A DNA stretch of 38,156 nucleotides from Caryophanales bacterium (GTDB lineage Bacteria; Bacillota; Bacilli; Bacillales; Amphibacillaceae), in the NCBI GenBank assembly GCA_029257405.1, contig JARIBO010000019.1:1-38156 (forward strand), read 5' to 3'. The translations under genes were made by a program, and so were the position numbers. A model generated the notes under the pieces. That model did not search any database and was not told the DNA's origin. It saw only the letters and a program-made list of their open reading frames with translations. Within the stretch, counting starts at the first letter, position 1, and each line of letters begins with the position of its first letter. Shown here piece by piece: positions 1 through 8,450 of this stretch.

Positions 1-27
1 AAAAACTAATAAGAAAGAGGAGATAAT

Positions 28-1452
28 ATGAAGTATTTAATGACGATTAATGGCGAGTCTGTTGGAGAAGATTTAGAACAAATAGAAATAATTAATCCGG
101 GAACAAATGAAGTAGTTGGAACAGTTCCAAAAGGGGCAGAAGCGGAAGCGGATTTAGCAATCAAAGCAGCTCATGATGCATTTGAAGAGTGGGCAGATTT
201 AACGGCTTATGACCGAGCGAATTATTTAAAGAAATTAACTGATTTATTAATCGAAAATAAAGAAGAGCTTGGTCGAATTATGACGCTAGAAATGGGGAAA
301 CCAATTACTCAGTCGATTGGTGAAGTAGTGTATGCAGCGTCATTCCTTGAATGGTACGCTGAAGAAGGAAAAAGAATTTACGGACAAACAGTTCCCGCTC
401 ACGTACCAAATAAACGCATGCAAGTATGGAAAAAGCCTGTAGGTGTTGTCGCGGCTGTAACCCCGTGGAATTTCCCGCTTGCGATGTTAACACGTAAAGT
501 AGGTCCAGCACTCGCAGCTGGGTGTACTGTGATTATGAAGCCTTCAAGTGAAAGTCCGTTAACGGCAGGTATGTTTATGGATTTGATTAGTGAAGCCGGT
601 TTTCCTAAAGGTGTTGTTAATTTAGTTACAGGTTCATCAAGTAAAATTGTCGGAAGAATTATGGAAGATGACCGCGTGAGAAAACTCACCTTTACTGGAT
701 CAACAGAAGTTGGAAAGTTATTAATTAAGCAAAGTGCAGATAATGTTAAGCTATTATCGCTCGAATTAGGGGGGCATGCACCATTAATCGTTTTAGATGA
801 TGCAAACCTCGATGTCGCTGTAAAAGGGGCAGTAGATTCTAAATTTAGAAATACAGGACAAACCTGTGTCTGTGCAAATAGAATTTATGTTCAATCTGGT
901 ATTTATGATGAGTTTGTAGAGCGTTTTTCAAAAGCAGTTCAAGCACTTAATGTTGGAGATAGTTTAGATTCTGAAGTGGATATTGGGCCATTAATAAATG
1001 AAGATGGTTTAGAAAAAGTAATCCGTCACGTTGAAGACGCTGTAGGTAAAGGAGCGGGCGTTGTATCTGGTGGTAATCGCATCGGTAAGTCAGGCTTGTA
1101 TTACGAACCAACAGTTATTCGAGATGTTGATAAATCAATGGTTATTATGCAGGAAGAAACTTTTGGACCCATTGCACCCGTTCAAAAAGTAGAAACAATC
1201 GAAGAAGCGATTAAATTTGCTAATAGCACAGAATATGGCTTAGCGGCTTACGTGTTCACAGAAAACCTTGCACAAGGGATGAAGCTGATCGAAAAGCTCG
1301 ATTTTGGAATCGTTGGGTGGAATGACGGCGCACCTTCAGCAGCGCAAGTACCATTTGGAGGTATGAAAGAAAGTGGAATTGGTAGAGAAGGTGGAGCAGA
1401 AGGTATTGAAGCCTTTGTCGAATCACAATACGTGTCAATTGGTTTAAATTAA
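28..1452 (+). CDS. gabD: Succinate-semialdehyde dehydrogenase (aldehyde dehydrogenase family)
   Basis: Oxidises succinate semialdehyde to succinate with NAD(P)+, the last step of GABA breakdown, in the cytosol. The 474-residue protein has the full aldehyde dehydrogenase fold at normal length: TPWNFP at 145-150 (Asn148 stabilises the oxyanion), the cofactor loop FTGSTEVG near 222-229, the general base Glu246 in LELGGH, and nucleophile Cys280 in GQTCVCANR. The second Cys at 282 gives the CxC pair that acts as a redox switch in some family members. AGAGGAG ends 5 bases before the ATG. The specific substrate is inferred from the neighbours: a GABA-type aminotransferase is convergent, and a GabR-type regulator follows. 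Other semialdehydes remain possible. The promoter lies left of the window. Confidence 0.85.
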   Translation: MKYLMTINGESVGEDLEQIEIINPGTNEVVGTVPKGAEAEADLAIKAAHDAFEEWADLTAYDRANYLKKLTDLLIENKEELGRIMTLEMGKPITQSIGEVVYAASFLEWYAEEGKRIYGQTVPAHVPNKRMQVWKKPVGVVAAVTPWNFPLAMLTRKVGPALAAGCTVIMKPSSESPLTAGMFMDLISEAGFPKGVVNLVTGSSSKIVGRIMEDDRVRKLTFTGSTEVGKLLIKQSADNVKLLSLELGGHAPLIVLDDANLDVAVKGAVDSKFRNTGQTCVCANRIYVQSGIYDEFVERFSKAVQALNVGDSLDSEVDIGPLINEDGLEKVIRHVEDAVGKGAGVVSGGNRIGKSGLYYEPTVIRDVDKSMVIMQEETFGPIAPVQKVETIEEAIKFANSTEYGLAAYVFTENLAQGMKLIEKLDFGIVGWNDGAPSAAQVPFGGMKESGIGREGGAEGIEAFVESQYVSIGLN

Positions 1453-1460
1453 AAAGAAAA

Positions 1461-1500
1461 ATATCCCTTCCTCTTTATTTAAGAAGAAGGGATATCTTTA
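1461..1500. terminator. Bidirectional terminator between gabD and gabT
   Basis: A 10-bp stem ATATCCCTTC (1461-1470) pairs with GAAGGGATAT (1486-1495). A-rich sequence lies on the left and CTTTATA on the right, so it can serve both convergent genes. Confidence 0.75.
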
Positions 1501-1503
1501 TAC

Positions 1504-2811
1504 TTACTCAGCAAATGCTTTTTCTAAGATATCTAAGCCTTTATTTAATTCGTCATCTGTTATAACAAGTGGCACGAGGAAACGAACGACATTTCCATGA
1601 AGCCCAGACGATAAGAGTAATAAACCATGTGTATTTGCGTATTTTAATATTTGATCGGCTTTTTCTTTATTAGGTGATTTAGTTTCTTGGTTGGTAACGA
1701 GTTCAACTGCAACCATTGAGCCCACACCTCTTATTTCACCTAGATAATCATGTTTACTAGCTAAAGCTTCTAATTTATCAGTAATTTTTTTACCAATTAC
1801 ATTTGATTGATTAACTAAATCTTCGTCTTTAATGACTTCAATCACTTCAAGTGCTGCTTCACAGGCTACTGGATTACCCGCATAGGTTCCACCTAGTTCA
1901 CCTGGTGCAATTGATTCAAATAATTCTTTTTTACCAACAACACCACTTAAGGGAAGTCCTGCTGCGAGTGATTTTGAAATGGTGATTAAATCAGGGACGA
2001 CATCAAAGTGTTCCATCGCAAACATTTTACCTGTTCGACCAAATCCAGTTTGAATTTCATCAGCAATAAAAATGATTTTGTTTTTCTGACAGAAGTCAGC
2101 AACATGTTGGACGAATTTTTTGTCTGGAATAATAAAACCACTTTCACCTTGAATAGGTTCCATAACAACACAAGCAACTTCGTCTTTAGAAACAGTGTTT
2201 AAGAAGAATTCATCAAATTCATTGATAATATCTTGCACATATTCTTCGTCTGTTAGTTTAGCGTTTTTGTGATAGGTATACGGGAAAGGGGCTTGATAAA
2301 GTTCAGGTGTAAAGGGCCCAAAACCTACTTTAAAAGGTCTTACCTTACTCGTCATACCCATTGTTAAATTAGTACGACCATGAAATCCGCGATTAAATGT
2401 AACGACTGCTTTTTTACCTGTGTGATGACGCGCAATTTTTACAGCGTTTTCAATTGCTTCTGCTCCTGAGTTAAAAAATGCTGCTTGCTTAGCCATTGTA
2501 CCAGGTGTAATTTCACAAACTTTTTTAGCAAGCTTAAGATAACTTTCATACATGATCACATTAAAACCAGGATGGAGAAACTTATCAACTTGTTCGTGGA
2601 CTTTCTTTGTGATTCTTGGGTGCGAGTGGCCTACATTTAAAGTACCAATTGCACTTGCAAAATCAATCCACTTTTTTCCGTCGATATCTGTTACTGTGGC
2701 ACCGCTTGCATAATCAGCAATAGCTAAATTACCATTTCCGATTGCCTTTGGAACGAATTCATTTCTCATATCTTGTAGTTCTTGCGTATTTAGTTTGTTA
2801 GTAGTAGTCAT
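1504..2811 (-). CDS. gabT: 4-aminobutyrate aminotransferase-like class III aminotransferase
   Basis: Transfers the amino group of GABA (or a related omega-amino acid) to 2-oxoglutarate, giving succinate semialdehyde for GabD. PLP-dependent fold type I, class III. Numbering from an upstream ATG at 2817: NSGAEAIENAVK at 116-127 binds the cofactor phosphate, the PLP ring Asp253 and Gln256 lie in IADEIQTGFG, and the Schiff-base lysine is Lys282 in ISKSLAAGLPLS. The AGGAGG (2818-2823 on this strand) abuts the ATG at 2817 with no spacer, whereas the ATG at 2809-2811 has 6 bases of spacing, so that start is chosen (435 residues). Divergent from gabR and convergent with gabD. Acetylornithine or diaminobutyrate transaminases are the alternatives; the context favours GABA. 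Confidence 0.83.
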   Translation of the reverse strand: MTTTNKLNTQELQDMRNEFVPKAIGNGNLAIADYASGATVTDIDGKKWIDFASAIGTLNVGHSHPRITKKVHEQVDKFLHPGFNVIMYESYLKLAKKVCEITPGTMAKQAAFFNSGAEAIENAVKIARHHTGKKAVVTFNRGFHGRTNLTMGMTSKVRPFKVGFGPFTPELYQAPFPYTYHKNAKLTDEEYVQDIINEFDEFFLNTVSKDEVACVVMEPIQGESGFIIPDKKFVQHVADFCQKNKIIFIADEIQTGFGRTGKMFAMEHFDVVPDLITISKSLAAGLPLSGVVGKKELFESIAPGELGGTYAGNPVACEAALEVIEVIKDEDLVNQSNVIGKKITDKLEALASKHDYLGEIRGVGSMVAVELVTNQETKSPNKEKADQILKYANTHGLLLLSSGLHGNVVRFLVPLVITDDELNKGLDILEKAFAE

Positions 2812-2817
2812 ATTCAT

Positions 2818-2910
2818 CCTCCTTTTATTATACTTTTATTATGACAGTGATAAAAAATAAAAAAAGGGTCAGAAAAAGTAATAAAAAGGTATCAGATAAG
2901 GAGGTAGGCG
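2818..2910. promoter_or_regulatory. Divergent gabT/gabR control region
   Basis: The 93-bp spacer between divergent genes holds the ribosome binding sites of both. A 10-bp direct repeat CTTTTATTAT lies at 2822-2831 and 2833-2842, one helical turn apart. A near inverted copy, AGTAATAAAAAGG, is at 2877-2889, close to GGTATCA (2889-2895). GabR of Bacillus subtilis binds a pair of short direct repeats (ATACC core) in the matching spacer; GGTAT on this strand is the complement of such a core. Assignment as the GabR operator is inference. Confidence 0.4.
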
Positions 2911-4314
2911 ATGATTAATTTAAATCTTGAAAATAAAAAAGGGTTTATTTATAAGCAAATATACCGTGCAATCAAGCAGTATATTTTAAATAATGAATTA
3001 AAAGCAGGAGAAAAGTTGCCCTCAAAAAGAGAGTTAGCTACACAAGAAAAAGTTAGCCTAAACACCGTATCAAATGCTTATGATCAATTACTTGCTGAAG
3101 GGTATATTTATTCAGTAGAACGCAGGGGTTATTTTGTTGAAGAGATTGCGCCATTTAAAGATACTGTCTTATCAAACAGTGATTTTCCAGAAGATTTAAA
3201 AGAAAAGGATTCAAAACTGACAGGTTGGTTATCTTTATCGCATAATAAACTTGATTTAACAGATTTTCCTTATCAAAAATGGTTAGATCATCAAGAAATT
3301 GTTTTTAAAGAAAACATTGATGATTTACAAGCAATACCTAATATGCAAGGTCCTTTAAAAGTAAGAAAAACAATTGCTCGTATGCTTTTATTTAACCGCG
3401 GGGTAAGGTGTGAACCAGAACAAATCGTGCTAGGTGCAAGTACCCAAATTTTATTAAAGCAATTAATGGAACTTTTCCCTAAAGAAAGTTTAGTCGGGTT
3501 AGAAAATCCCGGGTATCCGAGGTTTAATCAATTATTCAAGGGAATGAATAAAAAAATAAAGTCAATTGAGTTAGATAAAAAAGGGGCTTCAATTAAAGCA
3601 ATTAAAAGAATCAATCCAAATATTATAGTCATTACCCCTTCGCATCAATTTCCAACAGGTATTATTATGCCTGTTTCAAGAAGAATTGACATTTTAAACT
3701 GGGCGCTACAAGATGAGAAGCGGTATATAATTGAAGATGATTATGATAGCGAGTATAAATATGAAACAGATAATATTCCGTCCTTACAAAGTCTAGATAA
3801 TCATCAATCTGTCATTTATACAGGCACATTTTCTAAAACCTTATTAGCAGGAATTAGAATAAGTTACATGGTACTTCCAGTTGAATTATTAAGAAAATAT
3901 CAAGAAACTCATCGCGATTTAATGTGTACAAGTAATACGGTAGAGCTTTATACATTAAGTCGTTTTATTGAGCAAGGTGATTATTTAAGTTATGTAAAAA
4001 AAATGAATTATAAATATGATATAAAAAGAAAGAAAATAATTCATATGTTAGAAAAAATCTTTAAAGATCACATTCAAATAAAATCAATTCCTGCAGGTCT
4101 TCATTTTATTGCAAAAATAAAAACGCATTTAAGTTATGAAATATTTACAAAAAGAGCAGATCAGCTAAAACTAGAGTTATCAACATTAAGTTATTTTAAG
4201 CATGAACATGTTAAAAAAGATCTGGGGTTAAGTGTAATTATTGGGTTTGCACATATTGATATAAAAGATATCGAAGAAGCGGTTATGCGGTTATATAGCG
4301 CCGTTTATGACTAG
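2911..4314 (+). CDS. gabR: GabR-like MocR family transcriptional regulator
   Basis: A GntR-type winged helix at about residues 8-78 (SKRELATQEKVSLNTVSNAY is the HTH core) is fused by a linker to a fold type I aminotransferase domain (about 110-467). The PLP lysine is Lys309 in GTFSKTLLAG and the ring aspartate lies in IIEDDYDSEY (about 274-283). This is the MocR architecture; in B. subtilis GabR senses GABA through PLP and activates gabTD while repressing itself. Strong AAGGAGG 6 bases before the ATG. Its position divergent from gabT, with gabD opposite, supports GabR over PdxR, which would sit beside pdxST. Length (467) is normal. Confidence 0.85.
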   Translation: MINLNLENKKGFIYKQIYRAIKQYILNNELKAGEKLPSKRELATQEKVSLNTVSNAYDQLLAEGYIYSVERRGYFVEEIAPFKDTVLSNSDFPEDLKEKDSKLTGWLSLSHNKLDLTDFPYQKWLDHQEIVFKENIDDLQAIPNMQGPLKVRKTIARMLLFNRGVRCEPEQIVLGASTQILLKQLMELFPKESLVGLENPGYPRFNQLFKGMNKKIKSIELDKKGASIKAIKRINPNIIVITPSHQFPTGIIMPVSRRIDILNWALQDEKRYIIEDDYDSEYKYETDNIPSLQSLDNHQSVIYTGTFSKTLLAGIRISYMVLPVELLRKYQETHRDLMCTSNTVELYTLSRFIEQGDYLSYVKKMNYKYDIKRKKIIHMLEKIFKDHIQIKSIPAGLHFIAKIKTHLSYEIFTKRADQLKLELSTLSYFKHEHVKKDLGLSVIIGFAHIDIKDIEEAVMRLYSAVYD

Positions 4315-4330
4315 AGGAAAAAAAGTTCCT

Positions 4331-4364
4331 CCCCTTGTAATTGTTGCGAAGACAGAACAAGGGG
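4331..4364. terminator. Hairpin between gabR and the convergent pcm-like gene
   Basis: Perfect 8-bp stem CCCCTTGT (4331-4338) with ACAAGGGG (4357-4364), 18-base loop, in the 65-bp gap between convergent genes. No clean T-run follows (CGGTTGTTT), so terminator function is likely from position rather than shown. Confidence 0.45.
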
Positions 4365-4379
4365 CGGTTGTTTAGAGGT

Positions 4380-4961
4380 TTATTCATACTTTCCTTTTAG
4401 TCTGACAAAAGCAACATCTTCAATCGACTTAGAAGTAATATTTCCTTTATCATCTTTATCGATTACTCGTAATTCCTGGATATATGATTTGCCAATCGGT
4501 ATAATCATTCTTCCATTAAAGCTAAGCTGGTCTAAAAGTTCTTTAGGTACTTCACTTGCTGAGGCTGTGACCATAATTCGGTGATAGGGGGCATGTTCTT
4601 TCCATCCTAAACTACCATCACCAAGTTTAAAATGAATATTTGAATAACGTTTTTCTAAGCGTTCTTTTGCAGTTACATGTAATTTTTCAATTCGTTCTAG
4701 GGTAAAGACATTTTTTGAAAAAGCTGCCAGTAAAGCTGTTTGATATCCAGAACCCGTACCAATTTCTAATACGTTTAAATCTTTATCTAGATTAAGTGCA
4801 AGTGTCATATTTAAAACGAGTGAAGGTTGTGAGATTGTTTGACCATGACCGATTGGTAGTGGGGCATCTAAATGTGCTTTTTGTTTGTTTTTTTCACTAA
4901 TAAAATAACTTCGATCGAGCTGATTGAAATAATTAATTATATCTTCTCTTTGATTATTCAT
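4380..4961 (-). CDS. Protein-L-isoaspartate O-methyltransferase-like protein
   Basis: SAM-dependent methyltransferase of the PCMT family, which methylates L-isoaspartyl residues in damaged proteins. The SAM motif VLEIGTGSGYQTALLAAF lies in the first half. It is preceded by the family signature GHGQTISQPS, which contacts the substrate, and followed by HRIMVTASASEVPKELLDQL and GRMIIPIG. Length is about 193 residues, as usual. A GTG at 4970 and ATGs at 4964 and 4961 are in frame; AAAAGGG runs straight into the GTG, so one of the ATGs (5 or 8 bases spacing) is the start. Probably co-transcribed with the small membrane protein gene just upstream. True PCMTs are scarce in Firmicutes, so the substrate could differ. 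Confidence 0.72.
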   Translation of the reverse strand: MNNQREDIINYFNQLDRSYFISEKNKQKAHLDAPLPIGHGQTISQPSLVLNMTLALNLDKDLNVLEIGTGSGYQTALLAAFSKNVFTLERIEKLHVTAKERLEKRYSNIHFKLGDGSLGWKEHAPYHRIMVTASASEVPKELLDQLSFNGRMIIPIGKSYIQELRVIDKDDKGNITSKSIEDVAFVRLKGKYE

Positions 4962-4985
4962 CATCAACACCCTTTTATCATTATT

Positions 4986-5144
4986 TTATTTGGTTATATA
5001 ACGAGCGAAATAAATTGCAAAACCTAAGCAAATACACGCAATGAAAGACGCAATAATCCCACTCCAAAATACGTCAATTAAATAAATGAAAATTAAACTA
5101 AAAAGTCCGAGTATGATAAAGATAAAAGTTAAGTATGGTTTCAT
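4986..5144 (-). CDS. Small two-helix membrane protein, unknown function
   Basis: A longer reading from 5192 is possible, but GGAGGG (5150-5155) sits 5 bases before the ATG at 5144, giving 52 residues: MKPYLTFIFI followed by two hydrophobic segments (about 4-22 and 28-47) with a short polar turn, ending YFARYITK. No family recognised. It lies upstream of, and in the same direction as, the PCMT-like gene with about 20 bases between them, suggesting one transcript. Confidence 0.6.
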   Translation of the reverse strand: MKPYLTFIFIILGLFSLIFIYLIDVFWSGIIASFIACICLGFAIYFARYITK

Positions 5145-5194
5145 ATGCGCCCTCCGTCTATCTAATATAAACCATAATTTAACATCTGACAATA

Positions 5195-5208
5195 GTAAAG
5201 CGCTTTCA
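5195..5208. promoter_or_regulatory. cre-like (CcpA) palindrome
   Basis: GTAAAGCGCTTTCA matches 12 of 14 positions of the catabolite-responsive element consensus TGWAARCGYTWNCA; the first two bases differ. It lies in the spacer between the small membrane gene (leftward) and the NAD(P)HX repair gene (rightward), so it could act on either. Assigned from sequence pattern only. Confidence 0.35.
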
Positions 5209-5294
5209 TAAATTCAGATTAAAACTTAAATTACTGGATTATTTATTAACAATTTTTACAAGTTATAGTATTATAAAGGAAAGGGGTGTTGCTT

Positions 5295-6737
5295 GTGTTT
5301 ATTTATAATGAAAAAGAAATAAAAGAAATAGATAAAAAAGCAACTGAACAAGGTATGACTATGTACATGTTAATGGAAAATGCGGGGCGCGGTTTATATG
5401 AAAAAATAAAGAAAAAAGTATCCAAACAAGATAATATCGTTATTTTAAGTGGCACTGGAAATAACGGAGGAGACGGTATCGTACTTGCAAGACTTTTAAA
5501 AGAAAATGGCTATCAAGTTCTCTTAACTTTTCCACTTGGGAAACCAGCTACTGATATTGCAATCCGTCATCTTGCATATTATGAAGAGCAAGGTTTTAAA
5601 GTAAGTATGTTTGATTATTACCAATCGTATGATGTTATCATCGATAGTTTAATTGGGATTAGTTTAAACCGTTCACCCAATAAATTTTTAACGGAACTTT
5701 TAAGTTGGAGTAATCGTTCAAATGCTTTAAAAATAGCAATTGATCTACCAACAGGTGTGAGTGCAGATAGCGGCGAAGTCGTTCAAGCTTTTAAAGCAGA
5801 TTTAACAATTAGCTTGCATGGTGTAAAACCTTCTGCATATTTAGTTGATACAGCGCGTTATTTTGGAGAAATTGAAGTTGTAGATATTGGAATAAAACAA
5901 ACAAGTTTGAAAAAAGTAGTAGAAGAAAGTGATGTAAAAGAGTCACTGCCAGAAAGACCATCGCATGGACATAAAGGTACTTTTGGGACGAGTTTACTGA
6001 TTGCAGGGTCTAAAGAAATGCCCGGAAGTGCTGCTTTAAGTAGTATTGGTGCGATAAGAACAGGAACGGGACGTTTAACTGTTGCGACTGAGGAGTCTGT
6101 TATTTCAGCGATTGTCACTCACGTACCCGAAGCAACATTTAAACTTATTGATCAGCCAATAAATTTATTAAAATATGATGCATTAGCGATTGGTCCTGGT
6201 ATTAGTGAAAGTAGGCAAACAGGAAAAATAATTAAAGAAAGTTTGAAAAGTGAGTTACCAATTATTATCGATGCGAGTGCGCTTCATTCATTTAAAGAGT
6301 GGCTTTATGAAGTTAAAACATTTAAGTCACCTGTTATTATCACGCCACATCCTGGTGAATTTAGTATGATGACCGGTTATTCAATAACAAATATTATGAA
6401 AGATACCATCGAACTTGCAAGTGAATATGCGACGATTAACAAATTGATTGTTGTTTTAAAAGGTGAACATACTGTGATTGCTTTTCCAGACGGGATGGTC
6501 AGAGTAAATACAACAGGAAATAGCTCACTTGCAAAAGGCGGTACAGGGGACGTATTAACGGGTATGATTTTAAGTATGGTTAGTTTTTATAAAGATATTA
6601 ATCAAGCAGTCATTAACGCAGTTTACATCCACGGCCTAGCAGCAGAGCTATGGAGTGAAAAGTACAGTAAAGCAACGATGACAGCGTCTGACTTTAATTT
6701 ACTTTTACCACAAGTACTTAAACGGTTAGAAAAATAA
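5295..6737 (+). CDS. nnr: Bifunctional NAD(P)H-hydrate epimerase / ADP-dependent dehydratase
   Basis: Repairs hydrated NADH and NADPH: the N-terminal YjeF_N domain (about 1-205) interconverts the R and S hydrates, and the C-terminal ribokinase-like domain (about 220-480) dehydrates the S form using ADP. Seen here: SGTGNNGGDG near residue 52-61 (epimerase signature), PTGVSADSGE around 155, ITPHPGEFSMMTG around 350, and GNSSLAKGGTGDVLTGM with the catalytic Asp of GTGD near 418. A GTG at 5286 overlaps the AAGGGG itself, so the GTG at 5295, 8 bases downstream, is the better start (480 residues). Monocistronic, ending in a strong hairpin. Confidence 0.85.
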   Translation: MFIYNEKEIKEIDKKATEQGMTMYMLMENAGRGLYEKIKKKVSKQDNIVILSGTGNNGGDGIVLARLLKENGYQVLLTFPLGKPATDIAIRHLAYYEEQGFKVSMFDYYQSYDVIIDSLIGISLNRSPNKFLTELLSWSNRSNALKIAIDLPTGVSADSGEVVQAFKADLTISLHGVKPSAYLVDTARYFGEIEVVDIGIKQTSLKKVVEESDVKESLPERPSHGHKGTFGTSLLIAGSKEMPGSAALSSIGAIRTGTGRLTVATEESVISAIVTHVPEATFKLIDQPINLLKYDALAIGPGISESRQTGKIIKESLKSELPIIIDASALHSFKEWLYEVKTFKSPVIITPHPGEFSMMTGYSITNIMKDTIELASEYATINKLIVVLKGEHTVIAFPDGMVRVNTTGNSSLAKGGTGDVLTGMILSMVSFYKDINQAVINAVYIHGLAAELWSEKYSKATMTASDFNLLLPQVLKRLEK

Positions 6738-6768
6738 AGCCATCAGCTTTTGATGGCTTTATTTTTTT
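6736..6768. terminator. Intrinsic terminator, nnr / ctaG
   Basis: Stem AAAGCCATCA (6736-6745) with TGATGGCTTT (6751-6760) and a run of T; it overlaps the nnr stop codon and the last codon of the convergent ctaG. The left flank is A-rich, so it works both ways. Confidence 0.9.
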
Positions 6769-7631
6769 GGTGGATTATCTTTATCTGGTAAATGAATCAC
6801 GACACCACGCGCGTAGCGGATGTTTTTTAACCTATCATCGTCACCGTTATCTTCTTCCTCTTTACGCCATTTGATTAAGATAAACAATAATGCAATAGCG
6901 TAGCTTGAAAGTTGAAATAATTTTAAAGAAGCACCGGCAAGTTGTTGATCATAGATTGCTGTAAATCCCGGAATAATGTCTCCTGCGACTGCTGAATACA
7001 AAGAAAATTGCGCTTTTTGAATAACGATATAAAAAAAGCCAATTGGGATTAAGAAAACAGAAGCAAAGAAAATGTAAGCAGCTCTCAATATATAAGGTAA
7101 TTGAGTCATTTCTGGTAATGGATTAATAATGATCCACCACATAAAGATACCATCTACAAATAAAACAATTCGAGCGATTACCATAAGAATGAAGTGTTCT
7201 TGGAAAAAGCTATGCACACTTGGTAGTAAAAAGACCGATAATAAACCACTAAACAAAAATAAAGTTAACCACGGATGTCCAGCTATATTAAGTACAAATT
7301 TAATACGGTAATCCCAGATGTTTCTTCTATAAAAAGCTCTTGGAATACTTAAAATTAAAAGAGGGATTACAACAAAAAATTGTACAGCTAATTGTAAGAC
7401 GTAAGCACTAAATAAATAATCATTTCCAATTACATCAATCGGTGTACTAGATACTAATAAAAATGAAATAATAGCGGTAAAGAAATACTTTTTTTGAGTA
7501 GACGTTACCTGGTAAGCTGGAAAACGAATTATTTTTTTATAGTAAAAGTAAGTTACGAATATAGCTAAAACTATCCAATGCGGTTTAAAAAGAGCGTATA
7601 AACTATAATTGTCAATTAAAAGTTTCCACAT
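6759..7631 (-). CDS. ctaG: Cytochrome c oxidase assembly factor CtaG (Caa3 type)
   Basis: Integral membrane protein of 290 residues with about seven hydrophobic helices, of the CtaG_caa3 family, needed in Bacillus for assembly (copper delivery) of caa3-type oxidase. Family marks: PHWIVLAIFVTYFYY in helix 1, SSTPIDVIGNDYLFSAYVLQ after helix 2, WWIIINPLPEM, and the C-terminal DQQLAGASLKLFQLSSY before the last helix, followed by a charged tail (KWRKEEEDNGDD). AGGGAGTG precedes the ATG. No oxidase structural genes are in the window. It is transcribed after the rhomboid gene with a 52-base gap and no obvious terminator. Confidence 0.82.
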   Translation of the reverse strand: MWKLLIDNYSLYALFKPHWIVLAIFVTYFYYKKIIRFPAYQVTSTQKKYFFTAIISFLLVSSTPIDVIGNDYLFSAYVLQLAVQFFVVIPLLILSIPRAFYRRNIWDYRIKFVLNIAGHPWLTLFLFSGLLSVFLLPSVHSFFQEHFILMVIARIVLFVDGIFMWWIIINPLPEMTQLPYILRAAYIFFASVFLIPIGFFYIVIQKAQFSLYSAVAGDIIPGFTAIYDQQLAGASLKLFQLSSYAIALLFILIKWRKEEEDNGDDDRLKNIRYARGVVIHLPDKDNPPKK

Positions 7632-7683
7632 AAAATCACTCCCTATATAAAAGATAATGAAGTTATCATTCGTCTTAAGTAAA

Positions 7684-8304
7684 TTAGTACCTTCTAAAAA
7701 TATTTTTTGCGTTTCTTAATAAAAGTGGTCCGACGATAAAACCACCAATAAATCCGAATAGATGGGCAGAAATATTAATATTTGACCGGAGTAAACTCAT
7801 GACAACTCCTAATACAAAGATTGTTTTAATTATTTGACTGTCAGCTTTACTAATCAAATCTTTTCTAAATAAGACCATAAATATATAGATACCAAATAAT
7901 CCATAAATTGCACCTGAAGCACCTAAATGAGGGATAACAGAATGCATATCCATAAAGAAAGTACCCACATTACCAATAATTCCCGTTAATAAGTAAATTA
8001 AAACAAATTTAAAACTTCCGAGCATTTTTTCAAGTGCTGGTCCAAATAAAACAAGCGCAAATGTATTAAAGATAACATGACCAAAGTCAGCATGTAAAAA
8101 TATAGGTGTCACTAAACGCCAATATTCATCAAATAAAAGCACTGTTAAATTATGTCCAATACCTAAGTCGTATATTTTTAAGCCAATAGGCAATTTTAAA
8201 AAACTAATAATAAACCATAGGCCTAAATTAATAAGAGCTAAAACTGATACAACTGGATAAAATTTTAAAAATTCTTGGATACTTCTTTCCGTTCTAATAA
8301 ACAT
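7684..8304 (-). CDS. Rhomboid family intramembrane serine protease
   Basis: 206 residues, six predicted helices, the minimal bacterial rhomboid. The catalytic Ser lies in GASGAIYGL and the catalytic His in ISAHLFGFIGGF; the upstream HADFGHVIFNTFALVLFG motif supplies the conserved His and Asn of helix 2. Cleaves substrates within the membrane; the target is unknown. GGAGG sits about 6 bases before the ATG. A perfect inverted repeat lies just upstream (8321-8343) and may control it. Confidence 0.88.
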   Translation of the reverse strand: MFIRTERSIQEFLKFYPVVSVLALINLGLWFIISFLKLPIGLKIYDLGIGHNLTVLLFDEYWRLVTPIFLHADFGHVIFNTFALVLFGPALEKMLGSFKFVLIYLLTGIIGNVGTFFMDMHSVIPHLGASGAIYGLFGIYIFMVLFRKDLISKADSQIIKTIFVLGVVMSLLRSNINISAHLFGFIGGFIVGPLLLRNAKNIFRRY

Positions 8305-8320
8305 AGATAACCTCCGTTCA

Positions 8321-8343
8321 AACTAATTAATTTGTAATTAGTT
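8321..8343. promoter_or_regulatory. Perfect inverted repeat upstream of the rhomboid gene
   Basis: AACTAATTA (8321-8329), five-base spacer, TAATTAGTT (8335-8343). Size and AT-rich symmetry fit a dimeric repressor such as a MarR family protein. It sits 17 bp before the rhomboid start codon in the divergent spacer. Confidence 0.4.
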
Positions 8344-8392
8344 ACTATGTTACCATAAGGGTCAGTATAATCACGTTAATTGATTATTATGA

Positions 8393-8420
8393 TTGACTTA
8401 AAGTGAATTTTATTTATTAT
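8393..8420 (+). promoter_or_regulatory. Sigma-A promoter for acpS-alr
   Basis: TTGACT (8393-8398), 16-bp spacer, TATTAT (8415-8420); start of transcription expected about 8427, followed by AAGGGAG and the acpS ATG. Confidence 0.6.
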
Positions 8421-8450
8421 TAAAGATAAGAAAACAAGGGAGATTAAGAA

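Noticed and set aside
2008-2202. Plus-strand open frame within gabT
   Set aside because: Lies opposite the conserved PLP-binding segment of gabT, with no ribosome binding site and no recognisable protein.
5246-5274. TTAACA-N17-TATTAT as promoter of nnr
   Set aside because: Transcription would begin at about 5281, inside the ribosome binding site, leaving no usable leader.
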